Both the position numbers and the translations under genes were made by a program. From Purshia tridentata (lineage: Eukaryota; Streptophyta; Magnoliopsida; Rosales; Rosaceae): a stretch of 64,000 bases of DNA. Every line of letters begins with the position of its first letter. Position 1 is the first letter of the stretch. The stretch is taken from positions 38,859 through 102,858 of the forward strand of contig QANT01008508.1 of the NCBI GenBank assembly GCA_003254885.1, read 5' to 3'. The notes under the pieces were generated by a model. It was not told where the DNA came from. It ran no database searches and saw only the letters and a list, made by a program, of their open reading frames with translations. Shown here in pieces: positions 38,130 through 50,400 of this stretch.

Positions 38130-38856
38130 TGACAAACATGTAACAATATGTAGCTGCTTAAGTTCCATCCAGAAAAGAAAAGAAAAGCTGCTCATTTTAT
38201 TTGTTTTCTTTGAGTCCCCATCATATGTTTAGGATCTTATATTTTAAGAGGTCTTCATTTTAATGCGACCATACATCTTAATTCTAGAAATATGGGAAGA
38301 TTAGAGAGATTCTTGGCTCGATTCTTCTTATAAACAAATGTCATTTTAATGGAATATCAGCTAGCAACATCTCGCACACTAAGAAATTAACAGGGCCGGC
38401 CCTCGAATATCTGGTTGCAACACAAATAAAGTTTATGTTTTATTATATTTGCTGCTGTCACTAAACTCTAATCCAATCATATTTTTTGTATTCCATCAAA
38501 AGGCTTGACTCGTTTTAAAAAATTTGGGAATATAATGCTCGAGGTACGAGTATTGTTTTTTTGAACTCTCTGAGACAGGTAACGCTGCTGTGTATTCAAC
38601 TTTCGGATAGTCCTTAAAGACAAAAAATTAAAGCTGGGATAAACCTTGTGGTCGGTGTGGTTTGTGTATGTATATTGTCTATGAATGTTATAAAATGATG
38701 TTTAACATGCAGAAATTAAAATTACAAACACAACAGAGATGCATTGCATGCATGATGAATTCGTCCATGAAAATACATAGACGGTGTGTACTTGACCATG
38801 CATATATGTCCTCTGGGAACCATTTATTATGTGTGTGTGTGTGTGTGTGTTGTACG
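38130..38856. other. Convergent 3' region with (GT)10 microsatellite
   Basis: Contains the 3' ends of the PHL11-like gene and the reductase gene. A perfect (GT)10 tract at 38831-38850 lies 7 nt beyond the reductase stop, so it falls in that gene's 3' UTR as (AC)10. No other gene. Confidence 0.7.
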
Positions 38857-40473
38857 TCACACATAAATTTTCAAGTATTCATTCATACGGGTGTATTTCA
38901 CTTCTGGATAAAGCTTTGAAGCTTCTTCTCCCTCTTTTCCTATTTCAAAGTTTGTGAGAGCACCTTCATAGAAAATGTGGTAGAAATGCCCAACTCCCAC
39001 TTGACCTGCATAGTCCATACCTGAAAAATAATACATATTTACAGATCTAGATCAAAACTAAGTATATGCCTATATATGTTAACACAAAATTAATATGTAT
39101 ATATATGTGTGTACGTGTGTGTCTATATATATAATCGTGGAATTAATACATAGCCTATTTCCTTGCATGCATTAATTGTTTCCAGACATACGTTTAATTA
39201 CCTTTCATGGAGGCAAGGAAGTCTTGTTTGGAAATGGTAACCTCTTGTAGCTTCTTTCCAAGAAGGTTTTCCCATATCTTCACCAATTGTTTTTGAGTGA
39301 GTATGTTCTCAGGTGGACGAAGGTATAATGTTTTGTTCAGTGTTTGTGGATCATCTATTGTTTTGATTGTGTATGTTGCGATGTCATCTTCATCCACGAT
39401 ACTTACTGTACGTGTAAGTATTAATTTAACCAAGCCATATTAATGATTAATTATAATTAAGAGCTTAATTAGCAGGAGTACTAGTTTAATTAATTAATGA
39501 ATTTAATTGTACCTTTAGAGTTGGCATCTCCATAAAGAAGCACCTTTTCTCTTGGAGGAACTAGAGTTCCCATTTGTGACAAGTTGCCGGCAAAATAACC
39601 TGCGAAGGCGGCACCGCATACATAAGTGAAGGGAATTTTAGCATCTTCTATTTCCTTTCTCACTATCATTTTCTCATCAAATGTAACTCTTCCAGGTTCA
39701 AGTGCATGCCCCATACGTGCTGGGTCCAGACCAAATTCCGATGGCAAGAAACGCTAAACAAAAATTAAAGTGGAGTAAAAATCAGACAAATACAAATATT
39801 TTAAAATTATATATTTCTTATCTATCTAAAGTTTGTTGGTTGTAATCAAGTTCTCATCTTAGTTCTTTTTTTTTTTTTGTTGACCAGATTACGCACAATT
39901 CAGACTAATTTTCTTTTCAATCCAGTCAAAGACAATTAAACTAGAGAATCTACGAAACATAAATCTCTCGTAGCCTGACTGTATCAAACTGGTAACCACT
40001 GAAAAGCAAATCCAAGATCTAATTCTTCATTAAACTATCTTATTCAATATACTGTTAGACAAGGGGGCCTTCTTTCACAACAGTTGGGTAAATTCTTGTT
40101 TGAATATATATGCCTAATATACATGATATAATTCGGGACGTACCTTGATATTTCCTGCTTGTTTGATAGCTTCAACAAGCTTGAGCTGCAACAAAATGTT
40201 GTGACTTCGAAAATGCACCCCAGACATGGTGCAAATGACAACGTCGACACATTTGACAGCATTGACAAGGCTATGGAGGTCAGAAAATGAAGCCTCCACA
40301 AGTTGTGCACCTTGCTTCTTGAAGGATAAGAGCATTTGAAGCTTATCAATATCAAGGCCAATCTCTGGCCTTTGAAGGACAAAGGTTGGGTGGCCTTGGG
40401 CTAGGCTTGCCCTAACAATCCTTCTCCCCATGTACCCTGTACCACCTACCACAAGAACCTTGCTCTTTCCCAT
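38857..40473 (-). CDS. Pinoresinol-lariciresinol reductase-like NADPH reductase
   Basis: Four exons: 40473-40144, 39753-39513, 39405-39202, 39020-38857 (312 aa, the normal size for the PLR/isoflavone reductase family). NADPH-binding GGTGYMG lies at residues 10-16, TMSGVHFRSHN and FLPSEFG follow, and the catalytic Lys is K138 in FDEKMI, the family position. DYAGQVGVGHFYHIFYEGALTNFEIG (in part) marks the substrate domain end. PLRs reduce pinoresinol to lariciresinol and secoisolariciresinol in lignan synthesis, in the cytosol. Pinoresinol-only versus dual activity cannot be told from sequence. The start at 40473 begins MGKSKVLVVGG, as in known PLRs. A minus-strand TATATAG at 40530-40524 gives a short leader. 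Confidence 0.9.
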
Positions 40474-41301
40474 ATATCTATGTACGTACCTACGTGCCTT
40501 TAAACACAACATTTCTCTCTCTTCTATATAGAGTTCCTAGAAGAGAGAGAGAGATTTTACGCTTGGGTAGTTGGGCGGTGATGTTGATTTTTCCTTTTCA
40601 AACACAACGTTTCACATTCAAGCTTTTCTTTTCCTTTCCTTTATTTTGCACTATATACTTCCAGTACAAGTTACTCACATTAATTTGTTGGTGCACTAGA
40701 CACAACAAAAAGAAAATTGAAAATTAATGTTCATATATAATATATATATACATATATATTCAAAATTGGAATGAGTTGGTGGTGCAATATCAAACGATGA
40801 CATTGGTAAACAACCCTTCAACTAACTCAATTCTATATATATATTTTTTGGTTACATTGAAGGAATTGAACTCTAGACACCTTTGTTTTTGGAAATTTAA
40901 AAAGAGCTTTTTTTTTGTTTTTATAGAAAAAAACATGAATTTTCTATAATTTTATTAGTCAGAATGAAACATTTCATAAATCATTTATAAGAGCATCCTG
41001 AATCAAAAGAGATGTCATATTTTATAGTTAGGCAGGGGTGGCCCTGGGTTGGTAACTTGGTGCAAGTGAGCTGACAATAGGTGGGAGGAGAAAAGAGAAG
41101 CTACCCATTTTGATGATTGAAGACATGGCTGTTTTAATTGGTCTGTCCCACCACATCATTTTCTAACTTATTGAATCAAACTGTTGGTGGTTGGATTACC
41201 CCCGCCACGTGTAACGCTGTGGCTACTCCAAAATGTGAACTGAAATACCCGCCTCTCTTGGTCTCTCTGTTGCTGAAGCACAAGACCAGTGATCAATCAA
41301 A
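40474..41301. promoter_or_regulatory. Divergent promoter, reductase / LPA3-like gene
   Basis: An 830-bp spacer between opposite start codons. Reductase side: TATATAG at 40524-40530. LPA3 side: a CCACGTG box near 41206, consistent with light-responsive control of a plastid protein, though this is inference. Confidence 0.45.
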
Positions 41302-44107
41302 ATGCGGTTATCGGATACCACAACTTCCTGTAACTCTAAGCTTCCATTTGCGATCCCTTCTCTCCCAAATCGCCAGGTAATCAAATCAAACATCTTCTTC
41401 TAATTTCATTCTGGTCTCGAAAATGGCCACTAATTGCTTCCTTTTTCTCTGCGTAGGTTGTCACTTGCAACTACTTGCGAACAAATCCAAATAATTATGG
41501 GAATTTCATTAGTACACGATTAAGATCGTCTAGAAATCTCAAACTTTATACACATTCGGCTTCTGGGGACGCCACCATCAGCAGTTCAGTTGAGTTTGAT
41601 GATGTGCTTTTTCCTACCGATTATTCTGAGCTTCTTGATCAAGTAATTAAGCTTCTACTAATTACTATCTAATTTGATATATGAGTACTCATACATACTT
41701 GATTATCAAACCCCATTTGGTTTATTTGACTAGATTTTCTTTGTGATTTATATCCCCTTAGCTAGCTTTGCTTTCTTGATAATATGGAAGTGCTCATGAT
41801 AATCCAAAATTTTAATGATTCTGTCTTATTCCATATTATCTCATTCATTTATTTTTAAACCTAATAAGAATTCTGATTAACATTTAGTTCATAACTCTCT
41901 CTCTCTCTCTGTGTCTTGTAGTATTTCAAGTCATGTGTTTGAACTTAGGTTCAGTGTGCCTTTGTTTTCTAAATCACATCACAGCTATTTGGTGCTAAGT
42001 TTTTTTTCTTGGGCTGCGTGACAATTGATAGGCCAGAAAAGCAACTGAATTGGGTTTGAAGGATAACAAACAGTTGATGGTGAGTTAGTAATAGTATTGA
42101 ATAAGTTTTGGTATAACTGAGAAATTCAAATTACTAGTACATGACAGTTGAAAGTCTCTTTTGCAGGAGATTGAGTTCCCAACTGCTGGACTGGAATCGG
42201 TACCAGGTTTCTTCCACCACATCTAATCATATACATTGACACTTTGCTTCCATCAACTTGCATTATGTATATCTTCTTCATCCATGCAACACATTTCAGG
42301 GGATGGTGAGGGAGGAATAGAAATGACTGGAAGTATGCAGCTAATTCGAGAATTTTGTGACTGCTTAGTAAATCCAGAGAAAGCCGTGCGGACCAGAATA
42401 GTAATGTTTTGATCTTTACCCCTTTTTGAAGACAAAATTACATATTCTCATTTCACAGTTACCTACACGCTTTCTGGCAGCATTGCAGCCAAAGGTTTTA
42501 AAGGGTAGTTACGGATTTATTTTTAATGCTTAAGGTGTTGCCCCTTCTCATTGAGTCACATGGTAGCAGACATTTCAAAATCTGTTGTAAATATCTGTGA
42601 TGCCATAAATTTGTAGCTAAACTATAGCTATTCTATTTGTTGTTCCTTTTACCTTGTTATCTTTTTAAGTATTCTTGCCTGCAATTATAGTTTTTATTAA
42701 CCTTTGCATCAAAGCTTTCAGTTTTTCCCTGAGGCCAGTGAAGTTAAATTTGCAAGAGAATCAGCTTTTGAAGGAGCTTCCTTCAAGTTGGACTATCTGA
42801 CAAAGCCATCATTTTTTGAGGATTTTGGTTTTACTGAGAAAGTGAAAATGACTGACCGTGTGAAGCCAGAAGATGAACTGTTCCTGGCTGCCTATCCATA
42901 TTTTAATGTCAATGGTAGCTGCAACTATCCCTACTTATCATTAATTTTTAGTAATAAATAAAGATTTATCCAAGAAAAACTAAATTCAGATGTATGGTCA
43001 TAGGCCATACAGAGGTAGCTACTAGATATGATTAGATTTTCTTGGAAACTTGATTCTCTTTCTTCTGTTCCTCTTATCTTGAGTTTGATTATATGAAGGT
43101 TCTTTATATAGACCATTAGATGATCACTAGATACATGCATCATTAAATTGTTATGTTTCACTTCAGAAAAGAGAGATAATATCTGGATAAATTTAACAAA
43201 GACATAATGGGATGTACAGTCATTCTATACAGATATATCCTCAATATTTTTTCTGAAACTTCTCTGATTATCCTTTTTCATTCCTCTCTACATAGGCCAC
43301 TAAATAGATACATATATAATTTAGTCATAAATTGTAAATTAGCTTCTCCATCATCAATAATCAAATTGTAAGCTTTTTGTGCCCCTTATTTTCCTGTACT
43401 TCAGAAATGCTTGTGGTTGAAGAGCTTTACAAAGAAGCTGTTCTGAACACTTCCCGGAAACTAATTATTTTCAATGGAGAACTTGACCGTATAAGATCAG
43501 GGTGTATCCTTTATATTATTCACTTGGATATTTGCTCAAATATTATATATTAGTGTTTATTTTGTGGTAGTTTCGATTATATTATTCTTACCAAGTCATC
43601 GACTTCCAAGCCATACATAAAAACAAACCAAGTAGAAGGTAGCTACTAGTTAGGATGTTTTAAAATCAAGTCCATATTCCATGAAGCATATCTTGAAACA
43701 ATTAGTTGTCTTGTTGGTGACAGATATGATAGTTTTTCTTGAATGAAATAAGATTATCCACCTTTTTTCTACCCAAAGCTTGCAGCACTTACCAAGACCT
43801 TATTTCCAAGTATGGAGACTGTATACTACATTCACAATTTTAAGGGACGCAATGGAGGGACCCTTTTCAGGTTTGCTAGCTACTCATACTGATCCAATTT
43901 GTTTTAGTGATATACAAGTCTACAACCCAAGGAAGAGTTTCTCTCGTCCTTTGTTTTTTTTTTTTGAGTGGTTATTTTACATGCAGGTGCTACCCAGGTC
44001 CATGGAAAGTCTTCAGAAAATTGAGGGATAAATACGTTTGTGTGCATCGGCAAGAAGCTATGCCATCACTCAAGGAAGTTGCTTTAGATATCCTTCCATC
44101 GACTTGA
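41302..44107 (+). CDS. LPA3: DUF1995 chloroplast protein, LPA3-like
   Basis: Nine exons: 41302-41376, 41457-41642, 42032-42079, 42167-42206, 42300-42400, 42722-42914, 43405-43503, 43753-43870, 43987-44107 (326 aa). The first 60 or so residues are rich in Ser, Thr, Asn and Arg with few acidic residues, as in a transit peptide. The DUF1995 domain starts at FPTDYSELLDQARKATE (in part) and runs through EIEFPTAGLESVPGD, VKFARESAFEG, LVVEELYKEAV, FNGELDRIRSGYYP, NFKGRNGGTLFRCYPGPW (in part) and the end. LPA3 assists assembly of CP43 into photosystem II in Arabidopsis. Assignment to LPA3 rather than another DUF1995 protein is from memory of the family. The exon 7 donor is the second of two overlapping GTs (43504); only that one keeps the frame. 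Confidence 0.82.
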
Positions 44108-44480
44108 GTTTTTGTTATTACATAATAAACTCAGCTGGTGGGCCTTGAGCATATCAGATTGTAATATTGTATAAGATTCTACTTCAGGTAATTCATTTAT
44201 GACCTATATTTGTTAATGTAGCCTTCCATACTAAACAATATAATCTTTGCTGGTTGTGATTTAAGCCTCATCTGCAACTCAAAGCACACAAGAACAGATA
44301 ACAGCTTTTCAGAAGAACAACAAGACAGAGGAGATGGAAGAAATGTGCTCGCCACTTTTGTCATTAGATGTATGCTTTGTTTAAATTTTTGTAGGTGCGA
44401 GAGAGAGAGGAGAGCCAGAGTGGGCGAGAGTTGAAAATGTTATGTATAAATTTCCCTTTAACCATATTTAAAATTGTGTG
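44108..44480. other. Convergent 3' region, LPA3-like / separase
   Basis: Only 373 bp separate the two stop codons, so the opposing 3' UTRs probably overlap. Contains GA repeats near 44400. No gene. Confidence 0.55.
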
Positions 44481-47400
44481 CTACAAATCCTTTTTTATTA
44501 TGGCTGTTGGAACACCATAGCATACCGGTGATCCTCCAATTAAGAAAGGAAGAGTGCAAGCTTCACGAGCTTGACTCATGAATGATCCAATTTTTGGCCT
44601 GTGATCACAAGAAATGTTAATTGAATCACGTTCACAGGCTTCAAGCAATTTCTTCTTTGGGACTTTCTTCTTGGCATTACCTTTGGGAGCCCTTATATTC
44701 ATGGCTTCAAATTCTTCTGCAATTAAATTGCATTGAGCACAACCCGCGGAGAAACTCGATCTTTCTTTCAACCAAGCATCAAGCATGGCCTTTCCAAATC
44801 GATCAATATCCTTGTCTGTTACTTCCCATAAATTGGCAACAATGACAGGAGAACCGGCTAGCAGATAGGATAGTGGAGTACCTTGGGGAACATAACACCC
44901 ATTCAGTGTCAGAGAACCACTACTACATCCCATTAGGAAAGTCGCAGCACAGTTTTCCAGTCTCTGGATCTCTTTTCTCGGAATATATTGTGCCCCTGTA
45001 CCACACCACATACACAAATAAATGTTCAACATATGCTCTGAAAACTTTCTATGCAAAATAGTAGGGCCACAAGTGACTCTATACATAGAACAAACACCTA
45101 ACCACTGTAATAAACATACCACTTCCATGGCCGAAATATATAAAAAGGTCACGACTTTTCAAGGCTACTGCCAATTCGTTAGCAGGAGGTGCACATCCAG
45201 CCTTCCCCTGTGCAATTAAATGAAAGATTACTATATGGAACATAAACAAATTTGTGTATACATATTATATGTCACATGCTCCTGCATCTAACTTTGGACA
45301 TAAAGTGGTGAGGAATACTTTCACAATTCTCCAATCATGTACAACAGAGATGCATGAGTGAGTGTGAGTTAACACGAGAAAGGGAGGGAGAGAGAAAAGA
45401 TTCCAACTACGGAACTATTATACTACAAACTCTGGCATTTTTTTACATCCTTTCATTCCTGAACAGAAACAGAAACCAGGACATTACCTCCAAGTTTTGG
45501 TCTCTAAACCACTTCTCAAATTCAATTTGTGTGCCACTTAGGTCCCCGCTGGGGTTCAGGAGATAGAATGCATTCAACGGATCTATCGAAGGGAATCTAG
45601 CAACATTTCTCCCAACTTCATCTTGATGGTGGTAGTTTTTATTGAGCGTTGCAGAGATGCTTGTGACACAAGGCATGCGATAAACTTCCTGGTTTCTTAG
45701 TATTGGTATATTCTCCCAAGGAAGCATCTGTTTAGATCAGTGAATCAGCTTTCTTAAATGATGATAGGTGCATTGAAAAAATGGAAAAATATCAGGTCAT
45801 CCAGAAATGTGTCAAATGGTTGAACTTTCTTGTTATTGAAAAGGAGCACAAGCCAAGTTACATGTCAAGGACCATGGATTACAAAGAGGCAAATGATCAA
45901 CTAGAGGATTTTCATGAGTTTAAACACTTACTGCACATTCCACACAGGGATAATGGTGAAGCACAAACTTTCAAGAGACTGAAGATAGCATAAGGGTTGC
46001 CAAAAGTTAATCCTTGTAGTACATTCATGATTAATACTACATATGATGAAAACAGTAAATAGATGGAGTGTTTATTAGCTTGATAATTATTGGTCCATTA
46101 CATAACACTTCATAATATTTTGAGGTCCAACAGTTGTGTAACATGATATCAAAACTTTGGTTGTAAGAGGTACTAAGTTTGAAAGCCTCCAAATTCTCAT
46201 TCCCCACTTTTTTTTTTTTTGCAACGTGCAGGATTGCACTTCTATATACTTCTCCATCGGCCTTTTGCCTTTACACTCCAAGATGGGGCCACACGTGATG
46301 GAGAACTCAATGAAATCGAAGGACAGCCTATAGGATAGTTCAAAAACTGATAATATCTTAAACTATATTGATCAAAATTAGTTGCTCAAGAAAGTGATAC
46401 TGTCCCTTTTACAACACTATTAATTAGTTACTTCTACTTCTCCCTTAAGATGCTTTTAGAATTCTCACAAAACCATTTTCAAAGTAACTTCTTGGTATTT
46501 AACACCAACTACTTACATTATAAAAAACTAAAAAGACTTTTTGGCTATGATTAAATGCCATAAATGCTTTGCATCAATTTACAAGAAGCTTGATGATGGT
46601 AGGAACTTCATTCATGCACCCTATTTTACCATTTAAAGAAGGAAAACATTTAGCTCATAACTTCAGAAGATTAATCTCTGTAAAATATAAGAAAACATAG
46701 GAACTAAACACATACCTGCACCTCGAAGTCCAGCACTAAAATTATTGGCTCTCTATTTACAGAATCTAACCCTTCAAGCTCATTCGCTGCTTCATGTATT
46801 AGTTGAAAGGCAAACTCAGACAATTTCTTGATCCCATTGGATTCATTACGTGATGTCAAACACTTCTCTTCCTCAGAACATCCAACTTTACCAACATAGC
46901 AACCTTTCTTAAAACAAAGCTGTGAAACACATGTGCCTCCTTCAAAGGCATATTTGAAACCCCCTAGAATGATTTTCAGAAGACTCTCATCTATGTCCAT
47001 TTTGCATTTAGATTTCAGATCACGCACCACCTTCTTATGTACCAAGTCCAGGTGCTTGCAGTTTGACCATTCTCCCAGAAGCACATATCTCAAAGGACCA
47101 AACCATGAATCTTCTAAGTTCCTGGTGCAGGAAAACGTAACATCATGAATGTTTGATACATAGTATTCAAAACTCAAAACTGATAGCTAAAGCTAAAACA
47201 TTAATCATAGCGTGCAATGCCATTGGATAATAATTCTGCTGCCATTAATAGAATTATAAATATATAGATTGAAAACCCAAAGCTAAAGTTATTCATCTTC
47301 TCAACTAAAGACTATAAATAATAAGAGACATTTAGCAATAAGGACAAAAACAAAAGCTTGTGCTATCTTAGGTCCATTTTGACTAGCCAACCAGAGTAAT

Positions 47401-50400
47401 ATGACAAAAATAATTAAAATTACAACCATACCACTGCTCATTAATAAGGTTGATTGATTCTGTTTAGGGTTAGTCACAAAAAAAAAAAGGTAAATGACAA
47501 ACAGTAAACCATAGAAGAAAAAGGAGAATTTTATGAGAGAAAAATTTGGTGGGAAAGTCCTTGAGCTTAATTTACTAAAATAATATAGATTGAAGGAGAT
47601 AAATCTTGTAGCTGGTGAGCATAATGGGAATTCACACAATTAAGCCTATGGAATTCGCACACAAACAAACAGAGACTTGAGGATATAACCTACTTTAGCA
47701 ATTTACCAAGGCGATGATCAAGCTTCTTTCTCCAGGTCCACCAGGATGTCCTACTTCTTTTTGTATCTTCTAGGGGAAACGTTGAAGATGACAGATAGTT
47801 CTCCTCCAATATCAATCTAAATTCTGGAGCTACATCATCAACCACAGTGGAACCCCATGGACAGTGCCAATGCTTACCATTATCCTTACTGTGAGAAAAA
47901 CTACCAGAACCAGAATTTGCAACATCATCTGAATCTTCTGTTAAAATGTGCATATTATTTAAAAATGTAGAACTCAGACATTAAGTATTAATCTGTACGA
48001 GACATGCTATTAATTTCCATATTTCATGCTCATATTAACAAATTACCTTCTAATACTGAATCCACTGGCAGAAGCATAACAATAGGTTGACTCTTAGAGT
48101 TCAAGCGTGATACCAGAATCCATGCAGGAACGCATGAAGGAAAAGCCAACAATTTTTGTAACAAACTAGCATAAGGGCCTCCAAGCAAACTTATACAGAT
48201 GACTGTGGTGCAAGGAAGGCCTGCAAAAAACTGTGTTACAAATTCTTCAAGATCCTGAATAGACTCAGGTGCAAGCCTGCAGCGAGGTAAGAACAGAAGG
48301 AACACAAACCCATGTTAGAATGGTTTCACCAAATGATACTTGTTTTGTAAAGTGACAAGCACCTGGGTAGATTCCATTTTTCTGATCCGATGCAAGTTGG
48401 GCCAGTAACATGTGAACCCTGAAAATCAAAATTCTATTACATTAACTTATGAGTACGTGCTTCTAAATAAGTGAAAGAAACATTGAGCTTGCTTTGTAAA
48501 TATCACAATCTGGACCAGAAATCAAAATGCTAATCAGCAAAATAATGTATAAACCTTTGGAGAACTTCAAAACCAATTAAAGAACAAAGGAAACATGCAT
48601 TAATAGTTTGGGAAGCAAATATCCAAGTGATTGATGGTTTATTTCACTACTGAACAAGATATTTCGAGTGGTAAAAGAGGTTTTCATCATTACCCCAGAA
48701 CAGATCAAAGAGGGGCAACCAGACAAATATGCCAGTTGCATTAATCTTGGGAGCTAATTTCCTGAGTTAATAGACACAGTCCCCCGAGTTCCAAAACTTT
48801 TAAATAGATTGATTGGTATGTATGTCAGTTGATTAGTTGCTCACACAAATAGACTAAATAAACAGAATTAAATGTGGACATACCTCAGTGTTTACAAGGT
48901 GTTGGACTCTACATCTCTCAGATATATTTGTGAACAATTGGTAATTAAGATGAGTGCCAAGTGAAGCTTGATGAAAATAAGAAGCCCAATGACTCTCACG
49001 AAGCGCTTTGCAAGATGATGGCAAAGAAAAAAGCTCATTTGAGGCAGAAAGCACAAATATAGCAGCCAGCAATCTAGAAACCTGTGAAAACCAAAAGTCA
49101 ATCACCTTGCAATTGTTACAGTAGAACCTCAAATCCATAACAATCCAAGTTTAATGCAGATTTTTTTTTTTTTTTTGGGTACATTAGGAACAAAATCTAA
49201 GTGTTAAATTTGNCAGATTTTTTTTTTTTTTTTTGGGTACATTAGGAACAAAATCTAAGTGTTAAATTTGTCTAAGCCAGCTCCACTTACAAAAACACAA
49301 ACAACCATTACCCTATACTCAAATAAAAAACAATACCAAAGAACTTAAGTCATGTAGCAATAAAAGCGTGCCTTCTTTTATAATGTTTACAGAATTCAAA
49401 GCTGCTTTTACCCAGAAAACACTACGGAAATTAGACCACTGATATAGCCACAGGAAAGATCAGTTTTAAACTTCCAATAGGAACGGGCCCCAGACTATCA
49501 ACTCAGATTTTAAAGCAAAAAATCATAACACAAGATCCTCTTAAATCTTATATCTTAATATTCAGTTACAAACACAGCCATAGTACAACCAATGGGATGA
49601 AAAGAATCTCAATGAATATGATTGAAAAAAAAAATTAAGAAAAAGATAGGTTGGACCTTCTGAAAAAGTACAGGAACATCACGGCAGAGCACAAAAGCTA
49701 GCATCAACCAAGACACTAGTTTGGGTAGCTGAATTTGAGGCAGATCAGAGAAAATAATCCTGGTGAACAGAATAAGCGGGAAAGAGAAAAACACAGGAAG
49801 TTATTATGGGTAGAAAGCAAGGCACTATTACAAATCCAAAAAATGCAAATATAAAGGCATTTACAGATGTGATTATGTGTCTATCTGAAAATTTATAGTT
49901 CACTCTTTGGTCTCTAGATCTGCATCCATATATTAATTACAAGCCCACATTCCCAAGTAAAGAGATTAATTTCACAAAGATAGCTAGTACAGTGTTGCCT
50001 GTGTAAGAGCATCATACAATTAAGCAAAAAATCTGCTGAACTAAGAGAAAGTTCAAGTAGGCTTAATTGTAGAAATGGTCCCTGAACTATACCTCAAATC
50101 CCACTTTGGTAAAATTTTCATAAAAAAATGGTGTCCATATTTCAAATTGTGTTCCACCTCTGCTGGAAGAAGCATTTGGTCCTCACTTCAGGGATTGCCC
50201 TTGCAAGCTGTCCAAAGGCTTTTATCTTCTTATGCCATTTTTTTGGGCTTCACACATTATGGCCTTTAAGAGTTAGTTTGCCTTTCTCAGTCTTCACTAA
50301 AAAACTAGCCCCTTTATTTTGTTAATTTTTCTACATTAATAATTGTGTAGGCCCAGCATCTTATTGCCTAACTCGAAGCTAAATAGAGACCTCAAAACAT

